DNA of 64,000 nt from Chitinophaga niabensis (GCF_039545795.1 NZ_CP154260.1:6639001-6703000); one strand, 5' to 3'; positions 7,331 through 17,945 are shown, counted from the stretch's first letter. Notes: generated from the sequence alone by a model not told the origin. Program-made: numbers and translations.

Positions 7331-10300
7331 ATGCAATTTATGCAAAAATCTATTTGCTATGGCCACCCGTTTTGGTGGAAGCATCTTCACATTACCAAAA
7401 TCTTGTTAGTAATGAAGCTAACGTTCCTCTTCCTCACAGTGGCCTTCCTGAGTGTACATGCATCAGGGGTTTCGCAGACTGTGTCCCTTTCCGGCAAGGA
7501 CCTGCCTTTGAAGAAGATCTTTTCTTCCATCGAAAAACAGACCGGATATGTTGTTTTCTATAACAGGGAGCTGCTGGAAAACGCGCATCCTGTTACGGTA
7601 GATGTCAATAAAATGCCGCTGTCCACCTTCCTGGAGATCACTTTCAGGGACCAACCATTAAATTACCGCATTACGGACAAGATGATCACCTTGTTCCGCA
7701 AACAGGAAATACCGCAGCCTTTTAAGATAGAAACGGTGTTCATGGAATTCACGGGCCAGGTGGTGAACAGCAATACCGGGGTGCCGGTAGCTTCTGCTTC
7801 CGTGAAAGTAAAAGGTGCAGGAACAGGCACTATCACAGATGCTAAAGGTAATTTCAGGATAGAAGTAGAGCCGGGTGTTATACTTGAGATCTCTTCCCTG
7901 GGGTATGAAACCAAAGAAATTAAGATAAACAGGAATGAAACAACCATGATCATTCCCTTAGCAGAGAAAGCTGCGAAACTGAATGAAACAGTGGTAACCG
8001 CTTTTGGGATTGAAAAGAGTTCCAAAGAGATAGGGTATAGTGTAGCCAAAGTAAGTGGCGAGGATATCAACCGCGCTAACTCCGGTAACCTGCTGACAGG
8101 TCTGGCAGGGAAAGTATCCGGATTGAACATCGCTATCCAGAGTGCGGACATGAACCCGCAGATGCGTGTATTGCTTCGTGGTATCCGTTCTTTTGGTGAA
8201 ACCAGTAATAACCAACCTCTGTTCATCATGAACGGCACACCGCTCAGCTTTGGTTCTGATCAGGCGTCCGCCAGCCTGGTGATGGATTTTATCAATAACA
8301 TCAATCCTGCGGATATTGAAGATGTAACGGTGTTGAAAGGTGCAAACGGTACTGCGTTGTATGGCCCGGAAGGAGTGAATGGGGTGATCATTATCACCAC
8401 CAAGAAAGGGCAGAAGGGAAAACCGGCATTCAATTACCGGAATAGTGTTTCCTTTCAGCGGATGGACTTCCGGAATGACCTCAGCAGACAAAGATCATTT
8501 GGTACCGGAACCGGTAATGTAGATGCAAATGGAAAGGGTATTTACAGCCCTATAAACAATAACGGCTGGGGCCCTGCCTATAACGGACAGCTGGTATCCA
8601 TTGGCCGGCCGGATGAAAACGGCGATATGCAACAGGTTACCTATTCAGATAAAAAAGATGCCCGCCGTTTTTTCAAGGTGGGACAAACTATACAGAACAA
8701 CCTGTCTTTATCACAGTCAGATGCGAACTCTGATTTTTACCTGGGATTAAATCATACTACCCAGAAAGGTATGATCCCGGGCGATAAACAAAACGCCCTC
8801 ACCCTTTTCTTCAGTGGCGGCAGGAAGCTGGGCAAGCTGAATGTTCAGCTGAATATGAACTATACCCGCAATGTTTATGATACCGGCCCGGAATTCGCAT
8901 CACTGTTGAGTACACCTACTTTTATCCCTTTGCTGAGTTACAAAGATTATAAGAACGATAAATGGTCTGACAACAATCACTACTGGTATGACACGGATCT
9001 GATGAGTCCCTACCAGTTAGCTGCAGAGGCCAGGAGTAATTCCACCAGCAATTCCATAGTGGCAGGTTTGGTATTAAGCCTGAAAGTATTGCCCTGGTTA
9101 ACCATCACTGAGAAACCTGGTATTGTATACAACGGCATTATTGAAAGGAACACCCGTCAGCCGATCATCTTTTCTGATTTCGCCTTATTGTACGGCGGGC
9201 CTGAAAGGTACCGCAACAAACTGGCCTGGTTGAAGGAAGAATCCAGGTTGGCTACCAGCCTGAATAACGATCTGTTAATTACAGCATTGACCAAAGCAGG
9301 GTATTTTAATTTCAGAACAACTTTCGGTTCTTCCATCCGGGAAAGCTTTACGAAAGAACTCACCGGTTCCGGTAACCCTGTTGTACCGGTATTTAACCTG
9401 GCTTTTTCCAGGGATCCCGCCTCCGGTAGTGAGAAATCGCTGTTGAGCCGTTTTTATTCCTTCTTTGGTACTTCCGGCATTGGATATAAGGACCGTGTTT
9501 TTGTAGAACTGATGGCCCGGAACGATTGGGATTCCAAACGCGCGAGGGTTGGAAGAGGCAAAGATCTGTACGTAGGTGCCAATACCTCTGTTATACTGAA
9601 TGAAGTGATCCCTGCTCTCGGAAACCTGAAATGGTTATCCCGTCTGCAATTGCGCGCAGCAGTGAATGGTACTGCCAATATGAATATCGAACCTTATCAG
9701 TCCGAAAGAACTTTAGAACTGGCTTATGGAACTGGTTTCCCTTATGCCGGCGCTACAGATGATGGTGTATTAAGTTATGGGTTCATGGGTGGTAACCCAA
9801 ATCCTTACCTGAAACCGGAAAAGATATTGACACAGGAATACGGCGCTTCTTTCAATCTCTGGAAAGATCGCGTGTTACTGGATGTATCTTATTATACCCA
9901 GCGTAATAACGGTGTGATCATGAAAGTAGCCATCCCATGGTTAAGCAGTGGCAGCACCATAGATAACCTGGGCATATTGCGCAATTACGGTTGGGAAATG
10001 GACCTTAAGCTGAACCCGGTCTTCAAACTAAAGAATAGCCTTACCCTTACTGCGGACGTACGACTGGCGATGAACAATAACAAAGTATTATCCATCAGCG
10101 AGGTTTACGAAGGTGTTTTCCCTTTGAAAAAACCATATTGGGGAAGCATGTATGGCATCATGGCCCGCACAGGTCAAACTGCATTTGAATACCAGGTGTA
10201 TGACTGGAAGCGTGATCCGCAAGGAAGGGTGATTGTAGATAAAGCAACTGGTATGCCGGATACAGATACGGAAAAAGCGATGTTCAATGGTAAAACATTG

Positions 10301-10867
10301 CCGAAGTTTACGGGCGGATTAAATTTCAACCTCTCCTGGAAAGGTTTATCCCTTGCTGTTCTCGGAGAATTCAACCAGGGTGCCATGCATTATTTTGAAC
10401 ATGGTGCTGCAGAGACACAAAGCGGCATGCACGTGATGACCACCTACAATAACCGCGAGCCGTTCATCTTCCCTAATTCAGTGTATGAAGATGGTACACC
10501 CGGCAAATACCTGGAAAATACTTCCGTTTACGTGAGTAATACCAACCAGGAGCTTTACAACCACTATATGAATACCAGTACGCTGTATCTCGTGAAAGCA
10601 GACTTCCTGAAAATACGCGAGATCGTGATAGGGTATGAGCGGTTCTTCAGATCAAAGTTCGTAAAGAAAGTGAACCTGAGTGTGTACGGCAGGAATATCT
10701 TCAACTACTACGCAAAGGACAATGTATACGGCGATCCGCAATTGATAAAAGGTCCGGGCAGCAGAGGATACAGAACCATTCCTGATAACCTCACGGGTTC
10801 TTCTTCTGGTGTTTCTACTGTGCCTGGTATTGCACAGTATGGTGTTATTACCACTTTTAGTTTTTAA
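7331..10867 (+). CDS. SusC/RagA-family TonB-dependent outer-membrane transporter with STN domain
   Basis: The protein has 1178 residues. The signal sequence is preceded by a long N-tail; an in-frame ATG at 7412 (MKLTFLFLTVAFLSV) would start directly at the hydrophobic core, so the start is uncertain. Domains in order: STN domain (about 50-105, LSGKDLPLKKIFSSIEKQTGYVVFY), carboxypeptidase-regulatory-like beta-sandwich (about 130-205, FTGQVVNSNTGVPVASASV), plug with the SusC features GLAGKVSGLNI and DIEDVTVLKGANGTALYG, then a beta-barrel ending in an aromatic residue (ITTFSF). It imports an unidentified ligand as a pair with the SusD-like gene 4 bases downstream. The STN domain links uptake to the sigma/FecR pair. 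Confidence 0.95.
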   Translation: MQFMQKSICYGHPFWWKHLHITKILLVMKLTFLFLTVAFLSVHASGVSQTVSLSGKDLPLKKIFSSIEKQTGYVVFYNRELLENAHPVTVDVNKMPLSTFLEITFRDQPLNYRITDKMITLFRKQEIPQPFKIETVFMEFTGQVVNSNTGVPVASASVKVKGAGTGTITDAKGNFRIEVEPGVILEISSLGYETKEIKINRNETTMIIPLAEKAAKLNETVVTAFGIEKSSKEIGYSVAKVSGEDINRANSGNLLTGLAGKVSGLNIAIQSADMNPQMRVLLRGIRSFGETSNNQPLFIMNGTPLSFGSDQASASLVMDFINNINPADIEDVTVLKGANGTALYGPEGVNGVIIITTKKGQKGKPAFNYRNSVSFQRMDFRNDLSRQRSFGTGTGNVDANGKGIYSPINNNGWGPAYNGQLVSIGRPDENGDMQQVTYSDKKDARRFFKVGQTIQNNLSLSQSDANSDFYLGLNHTTQKGMIPGDKQNALTLFFSGGRKLGKLNVQLNMNYTRNVYDTGPEFASLLSTPTFIPLLSYKDYKNDKWSDNNHYWYDTDLMSPYQLAAEARSNSTSNSIVAGLVLSLKVLPWLTITEKPGIVYNGIIERNTRQPIIFSDFALLYGGPERYRNKLAWLKEESRLATSLNNDLLITALTKAGYFNFRTTFGSSIRESFTKELTGSGNPVVPVFNLAFSRDPASGSEKSLLSRFYSFFGTSGIGYKDRVFVELMARNDWDSKRARVGRGKDLYVGANTSVILNEVIPALGNLKWLSRLQLRAAVNGTANMNIEPYQSERTLELAYGTGFPYAGATDDGVLSYGFMGGNPNPYLKPEKILTQEYGASFNLWKDRVLLDVSYYTQRNNGVIMKVAIPWLSSGSTIDNLGILRNYGWEMDLKLNPVFKLKNSLTLTADVRLAMNNNKVLSISEVYEGVFPLKKPYWGSMYGIMARTGQTAFEYQVYDWKRDPQGRVIVDKATGMPDTDTEKAMFNGKTLPKFTGGLNFNLSWKGLSLAVLGEFNQGAMHYFEHGAAETQSGMHVMTTYNNREPFIFPNSVYEDGTPGKYLENTSVYVSNTNQELYNHYMNTSTLYLVKADFLKIREIVIGYERFFRSKFVKKVNLSVYGRNIFNYYAKDNVYGDPQLIKGPGSRGYRTIPDNLTGSSSGVSTVPGIAQYGVITTFSF

Positions 10868-10871
10868 TAAA

Positions 10872-12494
10872 ATGAATGTTATGCGTAAACAATATAAACT
10901 ACTATTTACGGCTCTTGTGCTCTTATTGGCGGGTTGTAAAAAAGGATGGATCGATATCAACTATAACCCGTTGCAGCTAACGGAGAATAATTCCACACCT
11001 GACCTTATTCTGCCGAACCTGCTTATCAGGAGCCAGGCGACCGTTGCAGACGATTGGCTGCAAAGCCTGATGGGCTACTGGGCTTATGGGGAGTATCCTA
11101 CCGGTTCACCGCAAAATACCTATTATCCGCTGGACCATCAGTTCCTGGGTTCGTCCACACCTGATATCAATATCTTCCTGTTCGAACAAAATGCACTGCG
11201 GCATGAGCAGCCCTATTATGTAGGTATTGCAAAAGTGTTGAAGGCACTACAATGGAGCAAGGCTGTTGATATCAGTAACAACATCCCTTACGGTGATGTA
11301 GGGAAAGTGGAAATAAGAAAACCCCGTTATGATGAAGGCCGGGTGATCTATGAAGGCCTGATAAAAGAACTGGATGCCGCTATTACGCTCATCAAAGGAG
11401 CACCTCAGGATAAGGCGCTTCGTATTGGCATTGCAGACATTATGTTCAAAGGCGATAAAGCCATGTGGGTGAAATTCATTAACACCCTCAAATTGCGCCT
11501 GCTGATGCATCAGGCCTGCAGAACAGACAGGGCTGCATACATTCAGGCGGAGATCGCAAAGATCACGGCTGAAGGTAGCGGATTCCTGAAGAGTGGTGAA
11601 GATGCAGATGTAAACCCGGGGTACACAGATATAAAGCCAGCACAGTATTTTTCGAAGTTCTCCGCTTTTGATATCTATGCCCGTCACTATCTTATAATGG
11701 GTGGATCGTATATTCCCTACTGGCAAATAGCTTCAGCGAACGTAACAGCCATGAACCTGCTGAAGGAAAGTAATGATCCGCGCCTGCGTTTCTTTTATTC
11801 CCCTGCCCGTCTGCCATTACCGGCCGGTGCTGCGGAACCTTTTACACAGCCTGGCCCTGTTGAGTTCAGGGGTAATAAAGCGGGTTTACCCATAGACAGG
11901 TTGCAATATCCTTATCAGCAAACAGATTATGTATCCCAGGTCGGCGGTGTGAGGGCCATACGATCTGCAGTATCTCCTGCATCCACTGGTATCATCAAAG
12001 GATACAATATGGATTCCTGGATCCTGACCAGTATAGAAAGTATGTTCCTGCAGGCAGAAGCAGTGTACCGTGGCTGGTTACCGGGTGATGCAGAGACAGC
12101 TTATAAAGATGCCGTAAAAGAATCATTCCGCTGGTTGAATGTTGGTGGTAACAGCAATACGCCTGCTTTATCTGATGCTGCGTTTAATACCTGGTATACA
12201 CAGGAGGCGGCTAATGCGAAAGTGAATTGGGCTGCTGCACCGGATAAATATAAGTTACTCATGTTCCAGAAATACATGGCCTTCAATGGTATCGAACCCT
12301 TTGAATCATGGGTGGATTACCGGCGTAATGGTGCTTTCCCTGCTATCCCTTTATCTTATGATCCTGGCCGTGCATCAGACAAAATGCCGGTAAGGCTTCC
12401 TTATCCTGTGAGTGAATTATTACTCAATAAGGAGAACCTGGAAGCGCAGGGCACTATCGATGTGTTCACCAGCAAAATATGGTGGATGCCGTAA
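10872..12494 (+). CDS. SusD/RagB-like nutrient-binding outer-membrane lipoprotein (SusD-like_2 type)
   Basis: From ATG 10872 (or 10881) the protein has about 540 residues with an SPII signal and lipid-Cys22 (LLLAGC). The opening IDINYNPLQLTENN...DLILPNLLIRSQ and the LQSLMGYWAYG segment fit the SusD-like_2 subgroup, whose members often accompany TonB receptors with peptide or unknown ligands rather than classic starch-type PULs. It covers the mouth of the SusC channel. It is followed 13 bases later by a zinc protease gene, and I infer that the substrate is a peptide or protein. Confidence 0.9.
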   Translation: MNVMRKQYKLLFTALVLLLAGCKKGWIDINYNPLQLTENNSTPDLILPNLLIRSQATVADDWLQSLMGYWAYGEYPTGSPQNTYYPLDHQFLGSSTPDINIFLFEQNALRHEQPYYVGIAKVLKALQWSKAVDISNNIPYGDVGKVEIRKPRYDEGRVIYEGLIKELDAAITLIKGAPQDKALRIGIADIMFKGDKAMWVKFINTLKLRLLMHQACRTDRAAYIQAEIAKITAEGSGFLKSGEDADVNPGYTDIKPAQYFSKFSAFDIYARHYLIMGGSYIPYWQIASANVTAMNLLKESNDPRLRFFYSPARLPLPAGAAEPFTQPGPVEFRGNKAGLPIDRLQYPYQQTDYVSQVGGVRAIRSAVSPASTGIIKGYNMDSWILTSIESMFLQAEAVYRGWLPGDAETAYKDAVKESFRWLNVGGNSNTPALSDAAFNTWYTQEAANAKVNWAAAPDKYKLLMFQKYMAFNGIEPFESWVDYRRNGAFPAIPLSYDPGRASDKMPVRLPYPVSELLLNKENLEAQGTIDVFTSKIWWMP

Positions 12495-12507
12495 TCCTTT
12501 AAAATCA

Positions 12508-15303
12508 ATGTGTGTTATGATTAATTTTTGTGGCAAAATAGCCGCAGCGGCTATCGCTATGTCTATATTTTTTAATGGAATTGCTTTTGCGCAGGAGGTG
12601 CCATTGGACGCAGCCGTGAAAGTGGGTAAGTTACCCAATGGTTTCACCTATTACATCAGGAAGAACACTGCACCTGAAAACAGGGCGGTACTGTACCTGG
12701 TGAACAAGGTAGGATCCATATTGGAAACAGATACGCAGCAAGGCCTCGCACACTTCCTGGAACATATGGCCTTTAATGGCACTACCCATTTCCCTAAGAA
12801 CGAACTGGTGAATTATCTGCAGAAAGCAGGCGTACGTTTTGGGGCAGACCTCAATGCATCTACTTCTTTTGATGAAACCATTTACCAGTTACCGGTTTCC
12901 ACGGAAGATAAAACCCTGTTCCGCAACGCACTTCAGATCTTGCGTGATTGGGCACAGGGCATTACACTGGAAGGCGCGGAAATAGACAAAGAACGTGGTG
13001 TGATCCTCGAAGAAAAACGCCAGCGCCTGGGTTCCTCCCAACGTATACAGGATAAAGTGTTTCCGGTATTGACGAACAATTCCCGCTACGCGTATCGCAT
13101 GCCTATTGGTACAGAGGAAGTGCTGAAGAATTTCAAACATGAAGAGATCCGCAAATTTTATGAAGACTGGTACCGGCCGGATCTGCAGGCGCTCATTGTA
13201 GTGGGAGATATAAATGTAGCTGCAACAGAGAAAATGGTGATCAGTTTATTTTCCAATCTCAAACAACCCGCCCGGCCTAAAGAAAGAGAGGAATATAAGA
13301 TCCCGCTGAGTGGTAAGAATCAATTCCTGCTGGTAACAGATCCGGAAGTATCAGCAGCCAGGATGGAGATCACCATCAAACATCCTGCAATGGAAATGAA
13401 AACGGTGGCAGATTTCCGCGAAGCCACAAAGCGGGTGCTGTTTGGTATGATGATAGCCAACCGCTTTTCCGAGATCGCACAGCAGTCAGAAGCACCTTTC
13501 CTGAGTGCCAGTTGCAGTATCGGGCAATCACTGGCCAACCTGGATGCTTTTAGCGGAAGGGTGATACTGAAACCGGGCTTAGCAGAGAAAGGGATCAAAG
13601 CTTACTGGACAGAACTGGAACGTTTGAAGCAACACGGATTTACGGCTAGTGAACTGAAAAGGGCCGGCATCAACTTCATGAGCAGTATGGAACGTACTTA
13701 TAAAGAAAGAGAGAAAGTTCCTTCGGAGAATTACGTGCGGGAATATACACAGCATTTCCTGCACCAGGTTGGTGCCCCTGGTATTGTATATGAATACGAA
13801 TTGTATAAAAAGCTCATTGCTGAACTGGGTACTGATGAAATGAACCAGCTCGCCGGTAAATACATCACAGATACAAACAGGGATATTGTGATCATTGGAG
13901 ATGAGAAACAGTCTTTACCTGCAGAAGCTGCTGTGATGCAATGGTTACAGCCTGTAGGGCCTGTTACGGCATATGAAGACAAAAAGAGCACCCGAACGAG
14001 CTTGTTGGATCAGGCTGTTTTGCCTGGCTCCATCACTAACGAGAATGTACGCAAAGAATTAGGACTCACAGAACTGGTATTGAGCAACGGGGTGAAAGTA
14101 ATACTGAAACCTACTGAATTTAAGAAAGATGAGATCGTTTTTAATGCGTTTAGTCCGGGTGGGCTTTCTTTGGTAAGCGATGCAGATTTTTATTCCGCCA
14201 GGATGGCTACCAGTCTTATTGCTGCCAGCGGTGTGTCTGATATGACTTTGCAGGAACTACGTAATTTGCTGACAGGTAAAAGTATTTCCGTTTCACCTTA
14301 CATAGATGAGAATACGGAAGGAATATCAGGCGCTGCTTCCCGGGAAGACCTTGAAACAGCATTGCAGTTAGTATACCTGTATTTCACAAAACCACGCAAA
14401 GACCCTGTGGCGTTCGATAATCTTGTTGAGCAGGTGAGGGTATCTTATTCCAATACAGATCAATCTCCGGGTACTGCATTCAGGGATACTTTATCCGCTG
14501 TTATGGGAGATTACCATTTCCGTAAAATGAAAATGCCGCCGGAGAAACTGGATGCATTAGATGCAGATAAGGCCATGCAGATCTATAAAGAGCGGTTTGC
14601 GGATGCCAGCGATTTCACTTTTACTTTCGTGGGCAGTTTTGATGTGGCAGCTATTAAGCCATTACTGGAAAAATACCTCGGTGCTTTACCTGCCACCCAC
14701 CGGCAGGAAAAAGTAAAAGACCTTCATTTGAATTATCCGCAGGGAAGGATCACCAGGAAAGTAATAAAAGGGAAAGAGCCACAGTCTGTTGTAATGCTTG
14801 CTTTTGGTGGTGCGTTTGAATATAATAAGGCCACTACAGACCAGATGAAAGCATTGGCTTCCGTATTGACCATCCGGTTGATAGAGCGGCTCCGTGAACA
14901 GGAAGGTGGTGTATACAATGCGCGCGCCTCTGTGAATATCAGGAAAGTGCCTACGGGAGAATATACCTTCCTGATCAACTTCATCTGTGATCCCCGTAAC
15001 GTGGAACCTTTGATCTTGAGTGTGAACAGCGAGATCATGAAGTTAAAAATGGAAGGCGCTGCTGAGGAAGATATCACCAAGTATAAAGCTGGTGAAAAAA
15101 GTGGCCTGGACAGAGTGCTGAAAGAAAACGCTTTCTGGCTGAGCTATCTCAGCAGTAAATCAATGAATGGCGAAGAGCCCGAGGTGCCGGAGATTAAGAA
15201 CAGGATGAAGCTGATCACCCCGGAGAGCCTGCAGCAGACAGCAGTGAAGTTCTTCAATAATGCTAATTACATCCGGGTGGTTTTAGTACCGGAAACTAAA
15301 TGA
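12508..15303 (+). CDS. M16-family (pitrilysin-like) zinc protease, exported
   Basis: The start is set at ATG 12508, because the upstream in-frame extension overlaps the SusD gene and has no signal. The 931-residue protein begins with a Sec signal (IAAAAIAMSIFFNGIAFAQ). The M16 inverted zinc motif HFLEH is at 82-86 (H82, E85, H86), with E162 in the KERGVILEE segment as the likely third ligand. A second, catalytically inactive M16 half begins near 510. PqqL-like double-domain proteases of this size degrade peptides in the periplasm. Its place inside a SusC/SusD operon suggests it processes the imported peptide. Its stop overlaps the next start (ATGA). Confidence 0.92.
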   Translation: MCVMINFCGKIAAAAIAMSIFFNGIAFAQEVPLDAAVKVGKLPNGFTYYIRKNTAPENRAVLYLVNKVGSILETDTQQGLAHFLEHMAFNGTTHFPKNELVNYLQKAGVRFGADLNASTSFDETIYQLPVSTEDKTLFRNALQILRDWAQGITLEGAEIDKERGVILEEKRQRLGSSQRIQDKVFPVLTNNSRYAYRMPIGTEEVLKNFKHEEIRKFYEDWYRPDLQALIVVGDINVAATEKMVISLFSNLKQPARPKEREEYKIPLSGKNQFLLVTDPEVSAARMEITIKHPAMEMKTVADFREATKRVLFGMMIANRFSEIAQQSEAPFLSASCSIGQSLANLDAFSGRVILKPGLAEKGIKAYWTELERLKQHGFTASELKRAGINFMSSMERTYKEREKVPSENYVREYTQHFLHQVGAPGIVYEYELYKKLIAELGTDEMNQLAGKYITDTNRDIVIIGDEKQSLPAEAAVMQWLQPVGPVTAYEDKKSTRTSLLDQAVLPGSITNENVRKELGLTELVLSNGVKVILKPTEFKKDEIVFNAFSPGGLSLVSDADFYSARMATSLIAASGVSDMTLQELRNLLTGKSISVSPYIDENTEGISGAASREDLETALQLVYLYFTKPRKDPVAFDNLVEQVRVSYSNTDQSPGTAFRDTLSAVMGDYHFRKMKMPPEKLDALDADKAMQIYKERFADASDFTFTFVGSFDVAAIKPLLEKYLGALPATHRQEKVKDLHLNYPQGRITRKVIKGKEPQSVVMLAFGGAFEYNKATTDQMKALASVLTIRLIERLREQEGGVYNARASVNIRKVPTGEYTFLINFICDPRNVEPLILSVNSEIMKLKMEGAAEEDITKYKAGEKSGLDRVLKENAFWLSYLSSKSMNGEEPEVPEIKNRMKLITPESLQQTAVKFFNNANYIRVVLVPETK

Positions 15304-17945
15304 TGAAAACTTTATTATACCTGGTTTTTGGGGTACTACCTTTTTGCGCATATGCGCAAAAAGGTAGTATTAAAGGCCGGATCCTTGATAAAGCATCCGG
15401 CGGGGTGTTGGAGGCGGCGAGTATTTCTGCTGTAGCGAAAAAGGACAGTGCGCTGCTGGCCTATACATTCAGCAATAACAGGGGCGAGTTCACACTGAGC
15501 GGGTTGCCTGTGGATAAGGAACTGGAAGTATTTGTTTCCTATAAAGGCTTCCGGGACACCGTGATCTTTTTTACGTCATTAGGTACAGATTACCATACCT
15601 GGCCCCTGACACGGCAAAGTATTGATCTCAAAGAAGTGGAGATCTCTGCCCGAAGGCCTCCTTTCCAGATGAGGAATGATACCCTGGAGTTTGATGCCAC
15701 TGCTTTCAAACTATTACCTAATGCTGCGGTGAAGGACCTGCTGAAGAAGTTGCCCGGGGTTATGATAGATCAGAAGGGGAACATTACGGTGAATGGAAAG
15801 AAAGCAACTAAGATACAAGTGGAGGGCCGGGATTTTTTTAGTGGTAACCTGCAGGCCGCTACTGAAAATTTACCAGGAGATATGATTGAGAAGGTGCAGG
15901 TAACAGAAACTAAATCCCTTGAACAGCAACGTTCACTGGCAGTACGCCCTCCTTCAGAGGATGTGACCATCAACCTGAAACTGAAAAAGAATAAGAAGAA
16001 TGGATTGTTTGGGAATGCATCGGCGGGTATTGGTACAGATTCCCGTTATGCGGGGAACGCATCTGTTAATTCCTTTGGTGATCCGGAACGGCTCAGTTTT
16101 TACGGGTCTGCAGGGAATGCGCCAAATGGAGAATCAGGCGCTGTAGTGGCAACAGTGGGAGCTTCGTCTTCTCCCGGCTTTTCCGGAGGTGGCATTACAG
16201 ATGCACAATCTGCCGGCTTTAACCTGAATACAAAATACGGTAAGAAGGTGTCCATAGACGCCAGTTACAATTTCTCCCGTAGTGAAACCCGGAAGGAAAC
16301 ATTCAGGGACCGGCTGAACCTTTTGCCAGATAGTAGTTTCTGGTATAACAGCCATGAATCTGAACTGGATTATTCCCGCAACCATAGTTTGTCTGCCGGT
16401 ATCACTTATGAACGGGATTCTTTTACTGTTCTCACAGTGCGGCCAACTATTCAATTCGGCAATAGACGGGGTGCTTCTTTTATCAATGCCGGCTCACATG
16501 CCATGAGAACAGGTGTTGTTGGTGACGGAGATCAATGGAGTTTTGGAAATGAACTTAGTTTTAATAAAACGTCAAAAGACCGCAGGCTGAATTTGAATAT
16601 AACCTGGAGGATGGGCATGAATAACCGCACAGACAGGCAGTTGAATAATTCCATCTATCACCTTGATACGATCGATCAGCATTCACTTCAGGATGAGAAG
16701 GCCTTCAGCCACAATGCTACTTTTAACTTGTCCGGCAAGTTGGGAGGGCGTTTTGTTGCTGCATTGGTATATACACTAGACCGGAATAACAGCCATTTTT
16801 TAAAAGAAACCTTTTCTTCGGGATCTAAACTGATCGATAGCACATTATCCAGTAATAATAAAAACATCAATACCACGCAGGTGCCTTCTGCGCAGATCGC
16901 TTATAAGGGAGAGCGGCTGAGCATTGCATTGAATGCGGGCATCCGGTTCATGCAGCAGGAGAATAAGTTATTATGGAAGGATTCGGCGATAGTTATTAAG
17001 CAGCGACAGTTCTCTCCTAATCTTCAGATGAATTATACAATGGGGCAGAACGGACATCTGGGTTTAGGTTATACTGTTAGCTCCACAGCACCTACTGCGG
17101 AACAACTTGCACCTGCCGTGGATAATTCCAATCCCCTGTACATCCGGTTGGGGAATCCTGCATTAAAAACAGGGATCACCCATTCCTTTTATGCCAATAT
17201 GTTCCGCTATATCCCGCAAAAGGGTATTGGTATGAATATGATGGGGAATGGCACTTTCATGCGTAACCAGATAGTGAATGATGTGTTTTACGATACATCC
17301 GGCAGGCAGGTAAGTACCTTCCGGAATGTGAGCGGAGGAAGGACCATCCAGTTAACAGCGATGGTGAATGGTACGCGGAAATGGAAACATTGGAATGTAA
17401 GAGGAGGTTTGAATGTGGGAGGCGCTAATCATCGTGAGATCGGTTTTGTAGAAAAGCTGCGTAACGAATCCCAGGGCTGGAGAGTGAATGGATACCTGGA
17501 TGTATCTGTCAGCTGGAAAGAGTTGTATACTATTTCTCTCAGTGCTGAAAACGGGTGGAATACAACTGCCTACTCTCTTCCGGGTTTAAAAGATGTAAGC
17601 TACAATACACAGGGATATACCGGGCAATTGCAGGTGACATCTGTAAAGAGGATGGAAATATCCTGCCAGATGAATTACAGGTATAACTCAGAGATCCAGG
17701 GGGTAATGGTTTGGAACGGTGCCATCGCTTATCGTTTCCTGAAAAAAGAACAGTTAACGCTACGTTTGTCTGTGAATGATCTGTTCAATGGTAACACGAG
17801 TATATCCCGTACAACCGGACCTGCTTTTATAGAGAACCTGCGGGTGAATGCCTTACAGCGTTATGGCATGCTCACCTTAAAATATAATTTTAACCGGTTC
17901 ACCGAAACATTGGCTCCTGCGGCGGGAGTCATTATGATGAGATAA
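15300..17945 (+). CDS. Outer-membrane beta-barrel protein with carboxypeptidase-like N-terminal domain (TonB-receptor-like)
   Basis: The 881-residue protein has a Sec signal (YLVFGVLPFCAYAQ), a carboxypeptidase-regulatory-like domain (about 22-95, KGRILDKASGGVLEAASI), a plug-like segment (LKKLPGVMIDQKGNITVNGKKATKIQVEGRDFF is its core, about 140-180) and a large C-terminal barrel of the outer-membrane beta-barrel family 3 type. It overlaps the protease stop by four bases, so translation is coupled. A perfect 36-base palindrome (15334-15369) lies within the signal-peptide codons. Its function is unknown; it may export or take up the product of the protease. Confidence 0.85.
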   Translation: MMKTLLYLVFGVLPFCAYAQKGSIKGRILDKASGGVLEAASISAVAKKDSALLAYTFSNNRGEFTLSGLPVDKELEVFVSYKGFRDTVIFFTSLGTDYHTWPLTRQSIDLKEVEISARRPPFQMRNDTLEFDATAFKLLPNAAVKDLLKKLPGVMIDQKGNITVNGKKATKIQVEGRDFFSGNLQAATENLPGDMIEKVQVTETKSLEQQRSLAVRPPSEDVTINLKLKKNKKNGLFGNASAGIGTDSRYAGNASVNSFGDPERLSFYGSAGNAPNGESGAVVATVGASSSPGFSGGGITDAQSAGFNLNTKYGKKVSIDASYNFSRSETRKETFRDRLNLLPDSSFWYNSHESELDYSRNHSLSAGITYERDSFTVLTVRPTIQFGNRRGASFINAGSHAMRTGVVGDGDQWSFGNELSFNKTSKDRRLNLNITWRMGMNNRTDRQLNNSIYHLDTIDQHSLQDEKAFSHNATFNLSGKLGGRFVAALVYTLDRNNSHFLKETFSSGSKLIDSTLSSNNKNINTTQVPSAQIAYKGERLSIALNAGIRFMQQENKLLWKDSAIVIKQRQFSPNLQMNYTMGQNGHLGLGYTVSSTAPTAEQLAPAVDNSNPLYIRLGNPALKTGITHSFYANMFRYIPQKGIGMNMMGNGTFMRNQIVNDVFYDTSGRQVSTFRNVSGGRTIQLTAMVNGTRKWKHWNVRGGLNVGGANHREIGFVEKLRNESQGWRVNGYLDVSVSWKELYTISLSAENGWNTTAYSLPGLKDVSYNTQGYTGQLQVTSVKRMEISCQMNYRYNSEIQGVMVWNGAIAYRFLKKEQLTLRLSVNDLFNGNTSISRTTGPAFIENLRVNALQRYGMLTLKYNFNRFTETLAPAAGVIMMR
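15334..15369 (+). repeat. 36-base perfect palindrome inside the start of the beta-barrel gene
   Basis: Two 18-base arms are exact reverse complements with no loop bases (centre between 15351 and 15352). In mRNA this would fold within 35-70 bases after the start codon. It could reduce translation or cause partial termination between the protease and barrel genes. No protein constraint obviously requires it. Confidence 0.6.

Noticed and set aside
7663..8238. 191-residue minus-strand frame inside SusC
   Set aside because: It is fully antisense to the plug domain of a clear SusC gene and has no recognisable domain.
10809..10871. Longer N-terminus for the SusD-like lipoprotein
   Set aside because: It would overlap the SusC gene and place extra hydrophobic residues before a complete SPII signal; ATG 10872 or 10881 fits the family.
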